Source: Planctomycetota bacterium
Lineage (GTDB): Bacteria; Planctomycetota; UBA8742; SKZP01; JAIOTL01
Length of the DNA stretch: 16,047 nucleotides
Direction: 5' to 3'
NCBI GenBank assembly: GCA_021106775.1
Contig: JAIOTL010000324.1
Location: 1-16,047 of the forward strand
Position 1 is the stretch's first letter, and the number at the start of each line of letters is the position of its first letter. Shown piece by piece: positions 12,218 to 16,047 of this stretch. The position numbers and the translations under genes were made by a program. The notes beneath the pieces were generated by a model that was not told the origin of the DNA, made no database searches, and saw nothing but the letters and a program-made list of their open reading frames with translations.

Positions 12218-15049
12218 ATGCGTAACAAATCCCTGATATTAGTGATTTTTCTGGTATTCATTGCAATGATTGTGAGTCTTTTTCTTTTATTTCAAGATTT
12301 CACAAACACTGAGTACTCAGAATCGAGAAAAAAGACTGTTGATACCGATGCTAAAGCCAAAATATTCGAACACGATGATAATAAACTCGTTGTGAATGCT
12401 GAACAGAAAAATACACAAACAGATAATAGTACAGATGCTGCTGAGGTTATTGAGAAAACCGAGATAAAACCTGATGAGAAAGAAGATGAAAACCCAAATT
12501 TAACAGGTTTAGGACGAATCGAAGGTATTGTGGTTTATCGAGATGCTGATGATGATGGTGTTTCATATGGCAACAAAAAACCCGCAGTTAACGCACAAGT
12601 TAGACTTCTTGACACAATTAACAAAAATATGGGTCTGGCAAAAGAACTTGCAACGACAACAACCGACGAGAAAGGTTTTTTCGAATTTACTAAAATTCCG
12701 AAAGGGCAATATCTGCTTCAGATTGAAAAGGAAGGTTTTGCGATAAAACAGGTCGGCAGTTATCGCATAAAGATTGCGGAAATATATCACATTGAAATTG
12801 AGCTAAAAAAAGGGATGGAAGTCTGGGGCGTTGTAACGAATGAAAATGAGGAGAAGATTGCAGATGCATTCGTATTGGCGATAAAAATTATGCCTGAGCA
12901 GGTTTTCTATCAGCCCGTTACAACCAACGAAGCAGGTGAATATAAGATAAAAGGTTTGAGTAAGGGACGATATTTTTTCGAGGTTCAGCACGGTGATTAT
13001 GCGAACTTGAAAGAGATGGCAGAGGTTTCGGGGAGTCAGCAGAAAAATTTTGTGCTTAAGATTGGTGGTGGAATCAGAGGAATAGTAACGAATTCTGAGG
13101 GTCTGCCTGTGGATAATTTCAGGGTAAAAGCGTATGAATATGGCGATCCTATGACGTCTTTTTCGTCAAAACTGTCAACAATGTCTGTGAATATCAAAAA
13201 TCCTGAAGGTAGATATGAAATTAGCAGTTTGAAACCGGGTGATTATACGCTTGAAGTTTATTCAGCCAAGTATGCTCGTGCTCTTGTTTCTAAGATTGTT
13301 GTAGAAAAAGGAAAGTACACTGATGTGAATGTCAAGCTTGAGGAAGGTGCAACTCTGCATGGGAAAGTACTTGAGAAGGATACTGAAAATCCGGTACCTG
13401 GCGCTCGGGTTTCGCTGGCAACTTATGTTCAGGTAAAAATGGGCAGAGGTGAGTTTGAGATGAAAGACCCGTCAATGGCAAATGATTCAGCTGAATTCGC
13501 TACGCTTACGGATGAGGAAGGCAACTTTGAAATTACAGGCTTACCTAGAAAAAAACGCGAGGTTCGGGTTTCTCATTCTGATTATCCGAAGATTAAGGAG
13601 GAGATTGATTTTGTAGCAACAAAAGACGTTGAGAAAGTATCTTATCTTGAAACACAGTCTGCAAGGATTTATGGGCATGTAAAAGACGCACGGGGTGAGG
13701 CTTGCGCTGGATACACAGTTCAATTGTCCACTGATATGAATATTATGAGTCAATCTCAGCATTCGGCAATCACAAACGATGAAGGTTATTATGCGATTGA
13801 AAATGTTAAACCCGGTAATTATGTCATTATTGTTCAGCAAAAAAGGTTTTCATTTCTGGAAATATCGAGCATCAGTCTCAAATCAGGAGATGACCTTGAA
13901 GTAAATTTCGGAATTGACGGTGGAGTAATTGTTACCGGTGATGTAACTCTTAAGGATAAAAAGCTTAAGGATGCCATGGTAATTTTCACTCCAAAAGACC
14001 CAAAAGGACAAATTCGCACTGGTTCTGCAAACGAAAACGGACATTACGAGATTGGCGGGATAACTCCGGGTAAATATTCTGTTCTCGTGATAAGTTCGGC
14101 AGGTTTTGGGATGCCAACAAGCACTAAGTTACAAACGGATGTACCCGACGTTAAAGAACATATATTCAACATTGAATTCCCGCTTAGCACATTGAAGGGC
14201 AAAATTTTTGATGAAGAAACTCGAGAACCTTTAAGCAGAGTACAAATTTTCCTTGAGGATGTTGAATCAAACCGAGACGCACAGAATTTTACGGAAGTGC
14301 TTGCGATGTTCAGCGGGTCGGGTAATACGAATAGTAAGGGTGAGTTTGAAATCAAGAATCTGGCACCGGTGAAATATCATATCCGAATTTCACGTAATGG
14401 TTATTCTACGGAAATTATTGAGAATTTTGAGATGAAAGCCGATTTCGATGCTGTGCTCAGTGATGTTTTTCTTAAAAAACAATTGCAGGCAACGGGCTTT
14501 GTAAAGGATGAAGCAGGGAATGCGATTGCTGGTGCTCAACTTTCTGTAAAGGATTCAAAAGGAAGGTCTGTTACACTGATTTTTGGACCAACGACAGACA
14601 AAGATGGAAAATTCACGCTTGAGGGGCTTTCTGAAGGCAGATATTCCGTAACCGCGGTTGCGCCTGGGTTTCAGAAAAAAACAAAATATATTAATATTTC
14701 GCTTGAGCAACCATCGGAAATTCTTATCACCCTCGCTGGCGGATGTACTCTGAACATTGAAGTTACTGACCTTGAATGTAACGGCGTGTCGAATGCTCTT
14801 GTTGAGATTAAGGATTCACGTGGCAATGTTGTGAAACCTAATTTTTATTTGAGCAGGCTTAATTCTGAGTTCTCAGGCAATCTAAATCCATATCTAACCA
14901 ACGCTTCGGGTCGCGCATCTCGTGAAAGTCTCATACCTGGCACTTATACGCTTATTGTTACAAAAACGGGTTATTTGAAATTTGAGACTAAAGTAATGGT
15001 TAGCAAAAATTACCCTACTGATTTTAAAGCAACAATGACACCTGAATAA
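12218..15049 (+). CDS. Large membrane-anchored protein with about nine carboxypeptidase-regulatory-like repeats
   Basis: 943 residues; ATG at 12218 with AAGGATAA just upstream. One N-terminal span (about 6-26), then a charged tether to residue ~97, then tandem beta-sandwich domains to the end. Each begins with a G-x-V strand, has a loop such as P-V-P-G-A-R-V, an E-G-x-F/Y-E-I turn, then L-x-P-G-x-Y and a final strand: the CarboxypepD_reg/Cna-B-like pattern (PF13620 and relatives). Starts near residues 100, 200, 283, 378, 481, 568, 657, 755 and 841. The repeats are diverged, not recent copies. No catalytic, sorting or cysteine-rich domain is seen. Such proteins usually act as rigid extracellular or periplasmic stalks or sugar/protein-binding surfaces. 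With an uncleaved N-terminal anchor it probably projects into the periplasm. Function unknown. Confidence 0.88.
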   Translation: MRNKSLILVIFLVFIAMIVSLFLLFQDFTNTEYSESRKKTVDTDAKAKIFEHDDNKLVVNAEQKNTQTDNSTDAAEVIEKTEIKPDEKEDENPNLTGLGRIEGIVVYRDADDDGVSYGNKKPAVNAQVRLLDTINKNMGLAKELATTTTDEKGFFEFTKIPKGQYLLQIEKEGFAIKQVGSYRIKIAEIYHIEIELKKGMEVWGVVTNENEEKIADAFVLAIKIMPEQVFYQPVTTNEAGEYKIKGLSKGRYFFEVQHGDYANLKEMAEVSGSQQKNFVLKIGGGIRGIVTNSEGLPVDNFRVKAYEYGDPMTSFSSKLSTMSVNIKNPEGRYEISSLKPGDYTLEVYSAKYARALVSKIVVEKGKYTDVNVKLEEGATLHGKVLEKDTENPVPGARVSLATYVQVKMGRGEFEMKDPSMANDSAEFATLTDEEGNFEITGLPRKKREVRVSHSDYPKIKEEIDFVATKDVEKVSYLETQSARIYGHVKDARGEACAGYTVQLSTDMNIMSQSQHSAITNDEGYYAIENVKPGNYVIIVQQKRFSFLEISSISLKSGDDLEVNFGIDGGVIVTGDVTLKDKKLKDAMVIFTPKDPKGQIRTGSANENGHYEIGGITPGKYSVLVISSAGFGMPTSTKLQTDVPDVKEHIFNIEFPLSTLKGKIFDEETREPLSRVQIFLEDVESNRDAQNFTEVLAMFSGSGNTNSKGEFEIKNLAPVKYHIRISRNGYSTEIIENFEMKADFDAVLSDVFLKKQLQATGFVKDEAGNAIAGAQLSVKDSKGRSVTLIFGPTTDKDGKFTLEGLSEGRYSVTAVAPGFQKKTKYINISLEQPSEILITLAGGCTLNIEVTDLECNGVSNALVEIKDSRGNVVKPNFYLSRLNSEFSGNLNPYLTNASGRASRESLIPGTYTLIVTKTGYLKFETKVMVSKNYPTDFKATMTPE

Positions 15050-15094
15050 TTGCACAAGTCAGCACGTTTAAAATTGTAAATATCTGATTTTTGC

Positions 15095-15123
15095 TTGGAC
15101 TTTGCGTGCTGGGAATTGATAAT
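15095..15123 (+). promoter_or_regulatory. Predicted sigma-70-type promoter of the gene at 15147
   Basis: TTGGAC at 15095-15100 and GATAAT at 15118-15123 with a 17-base spacer, giving a start site near 15130 and a leader of about 17 bases. A 7-bp inverted repeat (CAGCACG at 15060-15066, CGTGCTG at 15105-15111) has its right arm in the spacer; it could be an operator or chance. Confidence 0.5.
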
Positions 15124-15146
15124 CACACAAAAAAACTGGAGTTAAG

Positions 15147-15581
15147 ATGTTTTATGGTGTTTTCAAAAATTTTCATGCTGATGCCGACAAAATCAACCTT
15201 ACAGAAATCTTCAACGCAGAGACCGAACTTCTCTACACTCTGCTGAGTACGAACCGACTGAGCATGAAAAAATTCAGCATTGAGGAACATAAAAGCGGGA
15301 TTTTGGAATTTCTCGAAACTGTGGGCTATGAATCGATTTTTGGCAGAGAATTCATCGAAAATTTTTCCGATTCTGTGATTGAATCTGCTATTGATATGAT
15401 AAATAGCCTGCCTGATACAGCTGACATTATGCTCGAAAAATTCTTCCTCGTGCCTGATATGCATCAGATGGTTAAACATTTCAAGACGGAATTTATTACC
15501 GAACATTTATCGCGTATTAAGTTTCTCGCGGAAGAGATGTCGAAAAAGCATTTCGGTTTCAGCCGTCGGAAACTCGATTAA
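15147..15581 (+). CDS. Small cytoplasmic protein of unknown function
   Basis: 144 residues; ATG at 15147 with GGAG at 15138-15141. No signal peptide, membrane span or cysteine. It is mixed charged and aromatic and likely mostly helical: NLTEIFNAETELLYTLLSTN, HKSGILEFLETVGYESIFGREF, SVIESAIDMINSL, MHQMVKHFKTEF and EHLSRIKFLAEEMSKK. Codon use looks like its neighbours and the ribosome site and promoter are good, so it is probably a real gene. I do not recognise a family. It is followed by a repeat-rich non-coding stretch with no clear terminator of the usual form. Confidence 0.75.
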   Translation: MFYGVFKNFHADADKINLTEIFNAETELLYTLLSTNRLSMKKFSIEEHKSGILEFLETVGYESIFGREFIENFSDSVIESAIDMINSLPDTADIMLEKFFLVPDMHQMVKHFKTEFITEHLSRIKFLAEEMSKKHFGFSRRKLD

Positions 15582-15616
15582 ATTTAAAGATTTTTTGCCA
15601 CGAAGTGGTTGGGTTT

Positions 15617-15751
15617 GGTAGCCCCATGCTTTAGCATGGGGTAAATGAATCGTACACTATCCCACCTACCCGCACGCCAAAGGCGTGCGGATAGGTGGAA
15701 AAATGGAAAAAGTCTTTTTTCTTTAACCCCGTGTTGAAACACGGGGCTACC
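15617..15751. repeat. REP/BIME-like element: two inverted REP hairpins flanking a long palindrome
   Basis: The left hairpin CCCCATGCT/AGCATGGGG (15622-15641) is preceded by GGTAG. The right hairpin CCCCGTGTT/AACACGGGG (15727-15746) is followed by CTACC. They are the same unit in opposite orientations, with compensated changes in the stem (ATGCT versus GTGTT). Between them at 15662-15698 is a third hairpin: CCACCTA and CCGCACGCC pair with GGCGTGCGG and TAGGTGG, 16 pairs with one mismatch and an AAA loop. The layout resembles the bacterial interspersed mosaic elements built from REP units and mobilised by RAYT transposases. No RAYT gene is in the window. Confidence 0.65.
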
Positions 15752-15799
15752 TAACATTATCGCTTCGCGATAAAGAGTCTGGATAATTAATGGACTTCG

Positions 15800-15823
15800 G
15801 TCATTTCATTCCCTCAGAATGAC
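15800..15823. repeat. Short palindromic repeat with GTCATT/AATGAC ends
   Basis: GTCATT at 15800-15805 and AATGAC at 15818-15823 bound a 24-base unit that also contains a CATTC/GAATG inner stem. The ends match the GTCATTC ends of the repeat at 1970-2106. Confidence 0.4.
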
Positions 15824-15845
15824 ACGGGGTGCGTAGGTTATGCTT

Positions 15846-15871
15846 GATTCTTCGCTACGCTCAGAATGACA
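15846..15871. repeat. Short intergenic repeat (GATTCTTCGCTACGCTCAGA type)
   Basis: Reads GATTCTTCGCTACGCTCAGA and then ATGACA. Its reverse complement begins GTCATTCTGAGCG, matching the copy at 10648-10676 with a few substitutions. A widespread intergenic repeat type. Confidence 0.55.
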
Positions 15872-15989
15872 TGGGGTAGGTAATTTCTTTACGAAACTTA
15901 TTGATTCTGTGAAATATGCAAATGGTTCGAAATTTTATTGCAGTTTACCTGCTCTTGATGTCTTCTCATTAAGATTTTGTCAATAAGAA

Positions 15990-16017
15990 TGCTGCTACCT
16001 CAGTTGAGACAGCAGCA
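15990..16017. other. Strong hairpin near the window edge
   Basis: TGCTGCT (15990-15996) pairs with AGCAGCA (16011-16017), and an inner CTCA/TGAG stem extends it after a symmetric two-base internal loop. There is no T-run on either side, so it is not a textbook terminator. It could belong to a gene or RNA beyond the window. Confidence 0.35.
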
Positions 16018-16047
16018 CAATATAATTAAATGAATTAATTTTGTCAG

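Larger units (their letters stand above)
15582..16047. other. Non-coding, repeat-rich intergenic stretch
   Basis: I find no gene in these 466 bases: no frame combines a ribosome site with a plausible protein. The first 290 bases are packed with hairpins: a small CCAC/GTGG stem at 15598-15608, the inverted repeat pair at 15617-15751, a TTATCGC/GCGATAA stem at 15757-15773, and repeats at 15800-15823 and 15846-15871. From 15872 to 15989 the sequence is plain and A/T-rich. A hairpin at 15990-16017 lies near the window edge. Confidence 0.7.

Noticed and set aside
15617..15871. CRISPR array
   Set aside because: The palindromes differ in sequence and orientation and are not regularly spaced by unique spacers; they are REP-like repeats.
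15922..15935. GGTTCGAAA resembling a tRNA T-arm
   Set aside because: No acceptor, D or anticodon stems can be drawn around it.

Overview
The window looks like chromosomal sequence from a diderm (Gram-negative type) bacterium of modest G+C. Several proteins carry lipoprotein signal peptides, one has a Sec signal with an outer-membrane-like composition, and the intergenic spaces hold short palindromic repeats. I cannot place the lineage from sequence alone. Type II-secretion-like (GspG-like) domains, carboxypeptidase-regulatory repeats and abundant palindromic repeats would fit a poorly cultured anaerobic or environmental phylum. Base composition is visibly uneven: leuS and the arsR/permease region are richer in G+C, while the 2.1-4.6 kb cluster and the thioredoxin genes near 9.4 kb are A+T-rich.

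Layout. (1) 1-1953: the 3' three-quarters of leuS. (2) 1970-2106: a MITE-like repeat. (3) 2154-4621: four small co-oriented genes for membrane-anchored pseudopilin-like proteins. The first is a lipoprotein with a GspG-type C-terminus; the next three are related single-span proteins. Between them lie two relic C-terminal tails of further copies, so this is an array that has duplicated and decayed. (4) 4628-9881: an arsenic (probably methylarsenical) module. It consists of a promoter with an overlapping inverted-repeat operator, an ArsR repressor, an ArsP-like permease, an ArsM arsenite methyltransferase, a small CxxC thioredoxin, a thioredoxin-CcdA fusion, a thioredoxin-fold lipoprotein and a membrane-anchored thioredoxin. 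(5) 10018-10617: a lipoprotein gene with a clear intrinsic terminator. (6) 10694-11380, minus strand: queC for queuosine/7-deazaguanine synthesis. (7) 11442-12092: a secreted beta-rich protein of unknown role. (8) 12218-15049: a 943-residue membrane-anchored protein with about nine carboxypeptidase-regulatory-like beta-sandwich repeats. (9) 15147-15581: a small unknown protein with its own good promoter. (10) 15582-16047: non-coding sequence rich in palindromic repeats.

How the genes may work together. The most coherent system is the arsenic module. ArsM would methylate As(III), the ArsP-like permease would export the trivalent methylated product, and ArsR would sense it. The downstream redox genes could carry electrons from a cytoplasmic CxxC protein through the CcdA membrane domain to periplasmic thioredoxin domains on the fusion, the lipoprotein and the anchored thioredoxin. 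Domain identities are read from motifs; the relay is inference. The decayed pseudopilin-like array is the second notable point.
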